Assembly (NCBI GenBank): GCA_021432605.1
Contig: MU271144.1
Coordinates: 620,001 to 684,000, forward strand
DNA length: 64,000 bases
Origin: Coniochaeta sp. PMI_546
Taxonomy: Eukaryota > Ascomycota > Sordariomycetes > Coniochaetales > Coniochaetaceae
Direction of reading: 5' to 3'
Shown: positions 1-10,671 of the stretch, one piece after another
Numbering within the stretch: position 1 is the stretch's first letter
How the letters are laid out: each line of letters begins with the position of its first letter
Made by a program: the position numbers and the translations under genes
The notes under the pieces: generated by a model
The model's input: the letters and a program-made list of their open reading frames with translations, nothing else
The model's database searches: none
What the model was told of the DNA's origin: nothing

Positions 1-133
1 ACATAGAGGATCACGTGCTGAGCCGGTCATTGGTGTACGTAGTCCAAATACAAAAAGGGATCCTTCCCCCCCTTTTAAAGGTAGGACGGATGCTTACTAT
101 TATAGCCCTCATCTTTCTCGAGGTCACAATACA

Positions 134-847
134 ATGTCTGAATTTCAGCCGCATTTTGTTAGAGCCGGCCGTTCGAATATAGTTTTTCGTATCTTATCCT
201 AACGAGTAGTCAAATATGCCCGAGAAGGATTTATCTACGAGATCCAATACGAACGACGTATTTTGGAAGAGCTAGGGTCGTATCTTTATATCATCAAGTC
301 TTTCGATAGTATAGATGATCGCGGACTCGCTCTCGAATACCATCTTAGAACCCTCCAAGACTTCCTCCTTTCTAGTATACTAATTCCACTCTAGAAGTAG
401 GCAATACAAATTATGATAGGTATCGTATACATCTATACTAAGGGTATAGTTTATTACGATTTGAACCCGCGTAATATATTAATTACGGAAAGTCAACATA
501 TCATTATTTGTAACTTTGCTAGCTTATCATTATACGGCGTACGACCTTTTGGAGTTGGATATACAATTAGGTATAGTTACCCCGAGTTCCGTAGCCGAAC
601 GACTATTCGCGGTAATATCTTCTCCTTGGGATCCCTTCTGTACGAGTTATGTACGCGAACACCGCCTTACGAAGACTTACCCGACGAGCAAGTAGCCGAC
701 TTATTCCGTACCTAGACATTTCCCGACGTAGCCGACCTATAGCTTGGAGATATTATTACCGGCTGTTGGACGGGCAGATACGAAACCGTTTAGCAGGCGC
801 TTTTAGAGTTTGGTAAGATTGTCTATTATCTTGCCCTTCTGTACTAA
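134..847 (+). pseudogene. RIP-inactivated protein kinase
   Basis: One reading frame from an ATG at 134 to a TAA at 845 keeps the order of a eukaryotic protein kinase domain. There is a VVK lysine segment, an ERRILEEL helix, a catalytic loop (YYDLNPRNIL, normally HRDLKPxN), a decayed DFG (CNFAS), the subdomain IX block IFSLGSLLYEL and a C-terminal CW(T)GRYE block. It would have been about 238 residues, in the class of short fungal kinases that also includes the intact gene at 33,699. About half a dozen in-frame stops interrupt it, mostly TAG and TAA, as expected when CAG and TGG codons suffer RIP. The longest open piece is 413-715. The family call is firm; the ATG is inferred only from frame continuity. 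Confidence 0.75.
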
Positions 848-1182
848 TCGTGATTTAGAATCTTCTTTCGACTCTTCAAAGTGGTTTCGGATATGGATAG
901 CCATGGTTAGGTCATGGCTGAATGGCGTCAGCGACAAGATCTACTATGGCGTATAGTGGTTTATCCAGCTGGTACGTAAGGCGTCAAATGACCCTTGAGG
1001 AATTAGTATTAGTGATAACAGCACAATCCTGCTTAACCCTAATGGTTTCCGGATTCTTGTACGGCTGTTCGACATGTAGTCAACACTGCGAGGGCTAATG
1101 TCATCCATGGGAAATGGTTTCCACTTCTAATATATATATACGCAACAATCTCTACACATTCCTAACACAAGGCAAAGATATA
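848..1182. other. gene-free spacer
   Basis: Non-coding stretch between the kinase and Sir2 pseudogenes, with a short TA run near 1130. No gene is seen. Confidence 0.6.
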
Positions 1183-2154
1183 TCAGTCTATGACAATAGG
1201 ATGCTCCTTAGTAAAGCCTGGTCTATATGCTCGCTGCCTTCTTAGCAGGTCACGTACCTATTCATCGTACTCCCAATGCACCCAGTAGTGAATGATGCCG
1301 TTCCACATGGTCGCGGGCTTAGACCGATTCACGTATACTATTATCCCACCTTGGGCTCGGATCCGGCGAGCAAACTGTCTAGTCAGGGCCCTCGGCCTAT
1401 CAACCTTTAGGCTCGTACCAAGAATAACGAGAACGTCCGTTTTGGCGGCGTAATCACGCTTGATAAGGTTAGCAATATCGTCGCCTTATAGGTGCACCGC
1501 GTCGAGTATGACAATACTTGGCCGAAGTTGCCCAATAGGGAGCCGCCGCTTACTAGTAGTCTCCCGAGCATCAGAACGCGCCGTATATCGTAGATAGTGA
1601 AGTTCTCGCCCGGCCTTGATACTATCGCGGTAGGTCTCCCACCTGTACGTCTCGTAATAGAGGTAATACTGCAAGTCGGCCAAGCTACCGTGAAGGGGAA
1701 TGTAACGGAATCGCCCGCCGATACCTGTTTTCAACCCAGCTTTTCCCTCTAGCATGTCGATATTCTGGGTATAGTAGCGGCGTAACTTCGAATCCAGTGA
1801 TGCTAGCTATCGGTATGTTTCTATCGGCTCGCAGTTTGCCGCGAGTTCGCGGAGCTGTAAGGCCGTCTGAAGCAGCTTGGTCTTCCGTAAGTCGACAAAA
1901 ACGCTCTCGTAAAATAGCTCGCCGCCAGCGTAGAGACCACCTGGTGAGCGGAAGTCCTAGACTTGGTGTCAGTTCTCTTCCGGTCAAGGATCCAAATTGC
2001 GAACCTTAATGCCCGCCCCTGTGCTTATGCCGGCACCTGTGATGACTACGATCTTTCCGGCGTGTTTGAGAGTATCCGCAAGTGTCTGTAGTACGTGTGA
2101 GTCTTGTGCGACCCGTATGGGGCGGACTGGCGCCGGTTGGATTGGAAATGGCAT
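1183..2154 (-). pseudogene. Sir2-family NAD-dependent deacetylase, RIP-inactivated
   Basis: On the minus strand an ATG at 2154 opens a frame with the sirtuin signatures in order: GAGIS(TGAGI), then DFRS..GLY after a 48-nt intron (1957-2004, CTGAC branch, TAG acceptor), YTQNID, the HGSLADLQ block, and the GTSLKVDGP-like block (read as LGTSLKVDRP). It ends in ...HPIVID and a TGA at 1183-1185, giving about 307 codons. Sirtuins remove acyl groups from lysines using NAD+. The Cys pairs of the zinc knuckle are largely lost (YYLYYETY where Cys is expected) and two or three internal stops remain, so it is dead. The first exon (2005-2154) shows little RIP while the rest is clearly mutated, so the RIP boundary falls inside the gene. 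Confidence 0.8.
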
Positions 2155-3208
2155 TGTGAAAATTCGGTGGGCTGATAAAAGAGAGAAAGAAGGAGGAAGA
2201 GGCAGACGATGGTCTGAGATGGGTAGCGCGGCTTATATAGATCGCAAGGGTCACCTCGGAGACGTCCTGCTATGTCTGCTTCATAGGCTGTCATAGAGGC
2301 TGAAGGGAAGGGGCTGTTACTCCGGGTAGGTATGATGGTGGAAGTCACATGTAGAGGAAAGGCGGAGGTGAACATGTCTTTCCAATGATGCTATCTTTGC
2401 CCCTGCCGTACCGCGATCGCCCTTAACACTACTACCTTAGCGTTTCATCCGTCGCCGACTCTGGAGAGACGACCTTGCCAGAAAGGTCTCGAAATCGGAC
2501 TCTATTTTCCGTAATACGATAACTAAAAGTGTAAGCGGCGTTATTGTAAGGAAGAGAGGTATAGCGTACTGTCTTTGCTCGCTTCTGCGCCTATTAGGCG
2601 CTCTAGGAGGTAGTCGAATTCCCTCTCGACGAGCAGTCCTTCGCGGTATGCTTGTTATAGCGCGCGGTACATACGAAGGACCTCGGTCTTAAGGATTTGC
2701 GCGGTACGTCTCTGGCGTATTATGCGCGAGAGTTCCCAGGTCGTCTTGATCGTCGTTAAAAAGCTGGCTAGCACGATAACGGGATGAGGTATATTGTTGA
2801 GCCGTATAGCGAGGTCGGAGTTGGTAACCCTATATCGATAGATTGTCGAAGAAGCCTGTTAAGTCGTGCCGATGATATAGAATAGAGTAAGAAGCCGGAA
2901 TGGTATCTTTTAGACCGAAACGGGGGTCCGAGAACGGGTCGTTACGCGTACGATTCGAGAACACGTACTAGGTCCTCAAATAACAAAGGTCCGTACAGCT
3001 ATAGCTGGCTTATTCTTGTACTCATCGGACCCGTACGGACAATATTGTTTGACTTGAATTTACTAACGTAAACAGTAGAAGTAAAAAGATAGAGCTTGAC
3101 TCAAATTAAAATGTTAGAACATCAAAAAGGTGAAGGAACAATTGGGTTTTACAGTATTTGTGCGATGACCGCAAGATATGACGTAGCTTCCTTACAGGTG
3201 CCAATCTT
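2155..3208. other. Sir2 upstream region and unidentified decayed coding segment
   Basis: The first 250 bases are low-RIP upstream sequence of the Sir2 pseudogene. Between about 2505 and 2870 the minus strand keeps one mostly open frame of about 110 codons (with pieces such as SFLTTIKTTWELSRII and EREFDYLLERL) containing one stop. It looks like a RIP-mutated helical protein fragment of no family I recognise. The remainder to 3208 is TA-rich with no visible gene. Confidence 0.4.
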
Positions 3209-3349
3209 GTGAGGCTGAAGCCGCCAGTTATACACGTGGTTTCGCAACGTGCACGTGTACCCTATCAGTACCTGACTCCGTACTCACTCGAGTACCGCCG
3301 CGCCAGTAAATCCACAACCTCCACTGCGACTTTTTCCTCTATGCGGCAT

Positions 3350-4265
3350 AAATGTTGGCGCTTAATCAAGGCCTGTGGAGTGTACGGCTCCACTGGATTC
3401 CGGCCCATGTAGGCGTGCCAGGCAACGAACTGGCCGATCAAGCGGCGAAAGAGGCCGCTGGCTCCCACCCGGACCCGCAAGCCCATCCTGGACCGCCAGA
3501 CCCGCAGTCTCCGCGAATCCTCATGGCGACCACGAAACTCACTATCCGCGAGGCGATGCGTGGCGAGTGGACCGCCGCCTGGGCGACGGCAAAGCACGGC
3601 AGAGAGCTCTACCGGCTCGGCGTGCGGCCGGGCAAGGCAACACTCGCCACGCACGTCGGGACGCACAGGGCGATCAGCTCCGTAGTTACGCAAATGCGCA
3701 CCGGGAAGATCGGCCTCCGCGCCTACCTCCACTCCATCGACAAGGCCGACACCGATCAATGCCAGTGCGGCCGCGGGCCGCAGACGGTGCGACACATCCT
3801 CCTGGAATGCCGGGACTGGGCGGACGAACGACACCTGATGTGGGCCGGCAAGCAACCGTGTGTGGACGTCCGGCGCATTCTCTGTAGCCCGAGCATGGCA
3901 GTACGAGCAGCAAAAATGATCCTCAGGACGGGACTCCTGGAGCAATTCCGGGCCGTGCCGTCCACTGTACTCCAGTATAATTAGTCGCAGAGCGATATTC
4001 GGCAGACAGAAGCAGAGGAGGGCCAGGAAAGGCCTGACATGTACATAGACACAGAACAGCTAAAATGACGGTCAGTAGAGGACATCCACGTATGGCGGAT
4101 GGGTAAGCACTCCTGCAAGAACTGCCGCGCGTCGAAACAAAGCCGTTCTTGTAGGAGTGTGTTTCCAGAAGCCAGAAATGGACCTGTATTGTTAGTTGTA
4201 GAACGCTACATAGCCGCCGTACGGCGGCTGGGCCAGCCTATGAATAAATCAATCAATCAATCAAT
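3350..4265 (+). mobile_element. 5'-truncated LINE (Tad1-like), RNase H end of ORF2 plus 3' tail
   Basis: An open frame at 3352-3984 (210 residues) encodes the last part of a non-LTR retrotransposon ORF2. The end of an RNase H domain ([20 protein letters not shown], including the last catalytic Asp) is followed by the Cys/His knuckle [21 protein letters not shown] lies immediately before the first ATG, so the copy is truncated inside RNase H, as incomplete reverse transcription would give. A 3' UTR of about 260 nt ends in an AATC simple repeat (4240-4264), a common fungal LINE tail. The copy is GC-rich and free of RIP, unlike sequence on both sides. It is therefore younger than the RIP episode or too short to be recognised by RIP. 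Confidence 0.8.
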
Positions 4266-4272
4266 GCCTATA

Positions 4273-5000
4273 GCGACCAGTCGCCCTACTCATCACCTGA
4301 ATGACAAGGCGGTTGGTCCTGTAAGACTAAACGACCAGTCGCCAGAAATCATCGACTTGACAAAACGCGCTTGTGCCGCATTGGGACTGGCCAAGCGTTT
4401 GTATCGCCGTGTGAAATTGGCGACCAGTCGCTAGAAGACGTCGACCTAGCAAAACGTGTTTGTGCCGCTTTGCGACTGACCAAGCGTTTGTACCGCTATG
4501 TGAGATTAGCGACCAGTCGCCAGGATGCGTCAATTGACAAACGCGTTCGTGTCGCATTGAGACTGACTAAGCGTTTGCACCACTTTTGTGAGATGAGCGA
4601 CCAGTAGCCAGTTGTGCCGCATTACGACTTCAACAAGCGTTCGTAGCCGCCGCGTAAGCTTGGCGACCAGTCGCCAGAAATCGTCAATTGACAAACGTGT
4701 TTGAGCCGCAAAGCTCGCCGTGGTACTGGTAGCTTGCAAAGGCGCTTATGCGACCAGTAGCATAGTCTCCCGTACCAGCCTACAAGTACCAGTCGCATCC
4801 GAGCCGTTCTTTGCGGCTAGTCGCTTAAAATTCAGATGGTAGTCTACAGTACCAGTCGTATCCGAGCCCTCCCTCGCGACTGGTCGCTTAATTCAGTAGT
4901 GATACTAGTCGTAAGGGCACCTCTGCAAGCTACTAGTAGCTAAGCGGGAGATGTGGTACCAGTCGCTTAGCCGCCTCTGCCAGCTCCTGGTAGCCAGGCT
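4273..5000. repeat. degenerate tandem satellite with palindromic GCGACCAGTCGC core
   Basis: The core GCGACCAGTCGC (GCGAC and GTCGC arms around CA) recurs at about 4273, 4331, 4420, 4509, 4597 and 4663. The central spacing is 88-89 bp. Units also share an AAACGCG(T/C)TTGTGCCGC and CAAGCGTTTGTA-like body. From about 4720 to 5000 the array decays into GTACCAGTCGC and CTACTAGTAGC variants. It begins directly at the LINE tail. No coding function is implied. Confidence 0.75.
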
Positions 5001-5071
5001 AGCTGTCTACAGGCAAGATCTAAACGTTTCTCGTCATACGCTCCCAATCGCAAACGTATTTTGCTCTAGCA

Positions 5072-6008
5072 TTGCTTGAACGGCACCTGAAACAATACAC
5101 CACGTCAATCATGTTTAGTACGACTGGTCGTACCCTCAAAATCGTTTTGATATATAAATTTGCTCCTACTAGTGCCCGTACCGCTAATCATGTAAACCCA
5201 TGCTCTACGTTTGCTACCGCGGTCGGCCCCGTAATACGCTTCCGATGTCATAGTCTTTATCCGTACCGGCCGCAACGGCCCTTGTCCGGTCCCCGATCTG
5301 ATTCGCGAATGCTAAGCTTCGTAAACTCTTATGTTAGAGCGTCTTGCTCGTCCGTATTCTTCTATTAGGTAGACATGTCAAATCGAATACGCTTTGGTAG
5401 AATGAAACGTACGCGTTTTAGCGTATGCCGTTCTGTTAGATCGTAAAAGCGAGCTTAGCGCGGTCGTCTTACGATCTTAGCGTTCTGAGCATCGATTTTC
5501 CGTTATATAACGTCGTCATACTTATATCGAGCGGCGTCTACGTATGAATAGCGGGCTCGTAGCGCTCGGATTCTCGTTGTATATATATCAAAAGGAGGGA
5601 ACCGACTTGTAAATTCCATGTTTGGGTAAGGTGTTAGTAGACGGTAGCTAAGATCCGGGCTAGTCCAACTCGCCGAACGAATATGAAGCTTTTCCGGATA
5701 GCGAGGTATAGTAGGAATAGGATAACTATAGAGGCCGTATAAAAGTTGATGGCAACAAGACATAATCTGAGAAGTACTTCTTAAGCTTTTATTTATCTGT
5801 CTTTATTCTCGTTCTTTATTCTCGTTTCCCAATTCTCGTTTTCCGTTCTTGGTCCCTATTCTCGTTATTCTCATTCGTATTCCTATTATTCTGAAATCTA
5901 TTATACGTTCTCGTCCTACTTCTAATATTTCGTATATATTCGACTAGTATTTCTATATATATCGTTCTTTTTTTGTTCGAGTAACTTATTACTTCCTCAA
6001 AACTAATA
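5072..6008. other. RIP-mutated spacer with pyrimidine-rich tract
   Basis: CpG-rich but CpA-poor sequence that looks RIP-mutated. Short frames on both strands give nothing recognisable. From about 5808 to 5880 the motif TTCTCGTT recurs at short intervals in a pyrimidine-rich tract, about 130-200 bases upstream of the ATG at 6009. It may be the remains of the promoter or leader of that decayed gene. Confidence 0.4.
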
Positions 6009-7568
6009 ATGGCGGACTATAAGAAAAACCTTCGCGTCGAGAAAAAGCTTAAACCTCTTCTCTACCGATATAGTATCTAATACCTACCAGACGCCAAGAA
6101 AGACGCTCTCATTCGCCTTTTAAAAGACCAAGAAGTTCCTCTGTACCGTGTTAAGCTAAGAGCCGGCCCTGCGCCGGCCCTTAACGAGATTGAAGATCTC
6201 GGTGTCGACCAGATTACTAAGGATTTCCCTCCCGGTACCGATACTGTCTTCGACTTCAACTCCAGTAACGATTCCAATGACGGCTCCAATAACGGCACCA
6301 ACGGTACCAACGACACCAACGGCACCAACGATACCAACGGTACCAACGGTACTAACGGTAGCAACGGCTCTAACGGCTCCAACAACGGCTCCAACAACGG
6401 CTCCAACAACGGCTCCAACAACGGCTCCAAGAACGGCTCCAAGAACGGTTCTGAAAAAGGCCGTATTACGAGGTCGTCCTACAGATTACAAGACCTCCTA
6501 AACTATAAGGGTCACGAGGACAATGCCAGACTAGCTGGTCTTCTACTAGTTACATCCAATTCGTTCCTTGATCACGAGCTACGTTTGCTTACCGACTATC
6601 CCGTGACGACGGAATATTTACCTACGATTCGGCGGGCCCTTGCCGAAAGTTACGTTAAGGAGAAAGTACGCGGTCTTATCTAATAGTTTGCCTCTAGGGC
6701 AAAAGCCGCGAAAATCGATATCGCTTACGTAATAGTCTTCTTTGACTCTTACCTTATTACGGATAAGTTGAACTTTGTCGACTATTTCCTTGGCAAGAAC
6801 AACGTCCGAAATAGCTAGTTCGAAGTAACTTCCAATCCGAACTCGAGAAAGCAAGCCGCCAAACGCCTAAACTACCTGTAGGACATCGCCTTGAACCCGA
6901 TATCGTCGGTATCATAAAACGTTACTTCCGATAACTCTAATACGGCCGGAAGAGCCGAATTCGTCATGGAGATTACCGATCCCTACGACGGTATAAAGAC
7001 CAAGGCCAAAGTGATTGGAAAATATATATCAAAGAACAAGGTTCTAGGAGTTCGGGCTGATAGCCTATCAAAGGAACATCCGGACTTCGGACGCGGGTTT
7101 TGGATCGACTATAAATAGGGACCGGAGCTAAAGACATATAATAAGTATATCAAAGGTCCGAATCGTAAGTTAGAGTCGGCCGATACGTTGTTACTAGGCA
7201 ATTGTATATTACCAGATAGCTTCGACCTCGACTATATCTTTACGATAAAGTAGGGAAACAGCTATCACTAGTACGGATATAGTCGTCCTAAAAACAATTC
7301 GACCTTCCCGAAGATAATATTTTCCCGCAATACTTTATCCAAAGGGTAGAAAGGTATATCTATAACTATAAGAGCACTTGAATACTACTTGAGGAAAGTC
7401 GGTCAGCTAGTCCCCCTCGCCGGAAATATAGATACGCTTGACCAGATTACTCTTAGGGCGAAGAGAAAGGTTGTTATCGTTAAAAAGGAAGTCGTTGAAG
7501 AAGTTATTAAGGAAGTTATTAAGGAAGTTATTAAGGAAGTCGTAGAAGAAAGTGAGGAGGAGCTCTGA
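6009..7568 (+). pseudogene. long decayed ORF of unknown family with Asn/Gly/Thr/Ser repeat
   Basis: One frame stays readable from an ATG at 6009 to a TGA at 7566, about 519 codons. The layout is a basic N-terminal region (MADYKKNLRVEKKLKPLL), a low-complexity TNG/GSNNG repeat at about 6285-6440, a mixed globular region, and a Lys/Glu/Val-rich C-terminus in which EVIKEV repeats (about 7495-7555). Roughly ten stops interrupt it. I do not recognise the family. The frame is the same as that of the next decayed ORF, and both lie upstream of the DUF3723 gene on the same strand. Confidence 0.5.
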
Positions 7569-7682
7569 TCCAACAGTCGTATTATCCTTGTTTCTGTAGA
7601 GCTCTCTATATATCGTGGTTTCCCATATTGTTAGCAGACTATAATATCTCTTATTTTCTTTGTTCTAGTATTTCAATTCTAA

Positions 7683-10430
7683 TAATTAGTCTAGAATTTC
7701 ATATGTTAGGTTTTATCTCATCCTCTATCCCAAATCTTAATAGTACTATCTCCGAAGCCGGAATCCTTACGATCGTAAGACTTTATATCTAACTACGATC
7801 TTTATGTTATAAAATACAGTTGACGTGTTCGGCTTAGGCGTATATTATACGTATAGGTACTTGGTCCGTACGTCGTTTATTCCGCGATACGAGATACAGA
7901 AGGCTAGTATATTAGATACCAAGAAGGTCTTGTTTCAAGTCCATTTCTAGCTAAATGTACCGAGCTACCGTTTCGCGCCAAGCCGTATAGCCCAAAGACT
8001 AATAACGCCTACGAGTCTTTGACTTAACTTGTCGATTGTTTTATATATGACTATCTCCGACCGACTACCTTACGCTATATCTCGATGATCTTTCCGCCCG
8101 AATATACAATCTAGACCCTGATCTCTGACTAGCTTTCGTAACGTATAAGGGCAATTACTAATATATTGTAGACTTATAATACCGTTAATACGTACGTCAA
8201 GGACGGACGATATAAACTATACGGGGATCGTTAAGACTCTGGTAAACCTCTCGCTATTCTGGCAACGAGTAAGCGTACTAGGGCTAACGAGCGGCTCAGA
8301 CTTGTCGTCTAAGCTACTACTACCGTATTATATACGCGTCTGCCTGCGTCGGAGGTTTGAGATCAGGCCTACCAACGCTATACCGTAAGGTACCCGATAC
8401 TAGAGATATACTTGAGCCCGTTTTGTGATTTCGAAGAATTTTGGAAGCTGAATAAGCTTAACGTAGAAGAGGGACGTAAGAAGCCGATTTACGTTAAGAA
8501 GCGGGTCGTTGCCGTAGAGAACCCGGCAATAAACTTTTGGGTTGATTGGCCGAGAGCCGTTAGTAACCAACAAGGACTTGTCAGAGGTATAAGAGTGATT
8601 TTGAACTATAAAAGTGGTTTCCGGAGTATTGAGGCACTTTACACCCGTAAGGTCCCATTCTAATCTATTGCCGAAAGACATTACTGACTGTTTGACGTCG
8701 AGTTTAGGATCGCCTAAACGATAAACATGATAAGCGTAGTCTTATAATGACTATTGTTCTAAGAAGATTATTTGTATAAAGTATATACTTACGAAAGTTA
8801 AAACAAAACCAGCACGCGTCTTAGTCTATAACGTACCGATATCAGAGCCAACAACTATATCAAAATGCTATTGGAGGGCGAACCTTTTTATTCCGATATG
8901 TCGTTCAAGATCTTCGAGAAATCGTATTATTGCGTCCTTATTCTATATATACCCCCTAAGCTCGAACATCTTCAGCCTTGCGGTTGGTAGTAGGAACCTA
9001 ATCGGGCGGTCATTTGCCGTCCGGCATAGAAGATAACGGGAAATACGACCGGAGTCGGAACTTAAGCGGGCGTAGACAACTGTATACGGTTTATATAGGC
9101 GGTGCTCGTATATTAGACAAAAGCTTGGCCTCTATATAAGGTATACGAGGCAGGTCTTGTTGGTATAATATTGTTCCTAAGAAACCTGATATCTAAGGTA
9201 TCCCAAATAGGCTTGTACAGATGACTCTCCTTTCCTCTACATAGCCATTTTGACGAAAAGCTTACGAACCCGGTTAGTCAGGCCGTTGATAGCAAGCCGC
9301 TATTCCGTAAGGAGTATTACGGCCTGATAGAAACATTCAAATACACGTTGTAGCTGAAAGACTATATTCATATAAGTATATACGATTTACAAGCGGGTAT
9401 AGAGGGACTTACAATGTATACCAGGCGGGTAAGTATTAAATTCCAAAGCAGACGTAAGAATAGAAATAACGTTGAGATCTACTTCTTCGCTTATAAGGAA
9501 ACAATTAACAATATGATCGGGCAAGTCGTCGGGGATAGGGTTTCGTGCCCGGCTCGCGTGATAAATATTAAATAGGCGCCTTAGTCGTCGATTGAAATTG
9601 AAAACAGCCTATCTAAGTAGTATTTTTAGATAGCCGGCTGAAAAATTCAGCTCTCGGAGTCCGCGAACGGTAAAGAGATTATCGATATAAAGACGTAAAG
9701 TTTCCGTATCCAATATAAGTAAGAGCTGGATGTTTTCAAAAGCTTTACGACAATAAGAGTTTATTGACGACGACGATAAGTTAGTTTATATTGTAGGGAA
9801 TTCCTAAAGCGTTGTTTTCAAGATAGTCCTAAGACGTCGATTGAATATATATTAAATTATCTTTACTTCGTCGTATACAATCAGAAGCCTCGGTAGTATT
9901 TCTAAGGGGTTTGTCATTGCCCGTTGGATCTATACGCTAAAGATATTAGCAATAGAATCGAGGCCCTAGAAATCCTTCGCGAAGAGAGCTATAACGTAAG
10001 AGAAGGGTGCTAGAGCTTGCTAGTAAAAGTCTTAGGCAAATTCGGTAATCTACGACGGTTTTATTCGCTAAGGGAAGTATTCTAGAGCATATCTAATATA
10101 CGCGCCAAGCGGATATCTAGGATTAGTAGGCAACAGTTTAGAATGATTATACAGATCACAATCCGCAATTATGCCTGATGGTAATTGTCGTAGGGCAATA
10201 CCGTCAGTTGGGTATATTGGGGTACTATATACGTATTGAATAAATTGTCGCTTTTCACTGTTGCCGATGGCAACGACTATACGTAGTATGGACGTTATCT
10301 TGTCAAAGATCTCGTAAGTAGCCCGAGACTCCTCTAAAAACGGACCGCCCTTGCCGGGAAATCTACGTCTAAGTTGAATCTAATTTGTCATAGTGAAACC
10401 GTAAGAAATTGGAGTTTGGTAGTTAAACAA
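7683..10430 (+). pseudogene. very long decayed ORF of unknown family
   Basis: A single reading frame can be followed for about 900 codons, with coding-like composition between many stops. The best-preserved pieces are 8412-8663 (with DFEEFWKLNKLN and ENPAINFWVDWPRAV), about 9190-9560 (with SQAVDSKPLFRKEYYGLIETF) and about 9930-10010. The density of TAG where Trp or Gln would sit points to RIP. I see no polymerase, recombinase, helicase, protease or kinase motif that I can name. The true start is not visible. It may have been one unit with the ORF at 6009. Confidence 0.45.
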
Positions 10431-10671
10431 ACATAAACTTGTTTTTAGAGGGCCGTTAGATATCTTGTCTATAAGTCCTGTGACAGGGTTAGGGTTAACT
10501 CCTTTTCTCGTTCTGGTCCTCCTTCGCGTTTTCGATCGTGTGATAGTAATCAAAGTTAAGCTTATAGCTATCCTGCGAAGACGTCGAGCAAATCGATTCC
10601 TTAATAAAATATCATCTCTTTTGTGATCGTAAAGAGCTATTCAAACCCGATAACCTTTTAAGAAAGCAGAA
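10431..10671. other. short spacer with telomere-like motif
   Basis: Gene-free. Contains AGGGTTAGGGTTAAC at about 10,488-10,502, under two full TTAGGG units and too short to call an internal telomere. Confidence 0.5.

Noticed and set aside
6077-6442. Minus-strand ORF rich in Leu-Glu-Pro repeats
   Set aside because: It is the antisense shadow of the Asn/Gly/Ser/Thr repeat in the plus-strand decayed frame.
10485-10505. Telomere-like AGGGTTAGGGTTAAC
   Set aside because: Fewer than two full TTAGGG units; chance in TA-rich RIP-mutated DNA is likely.
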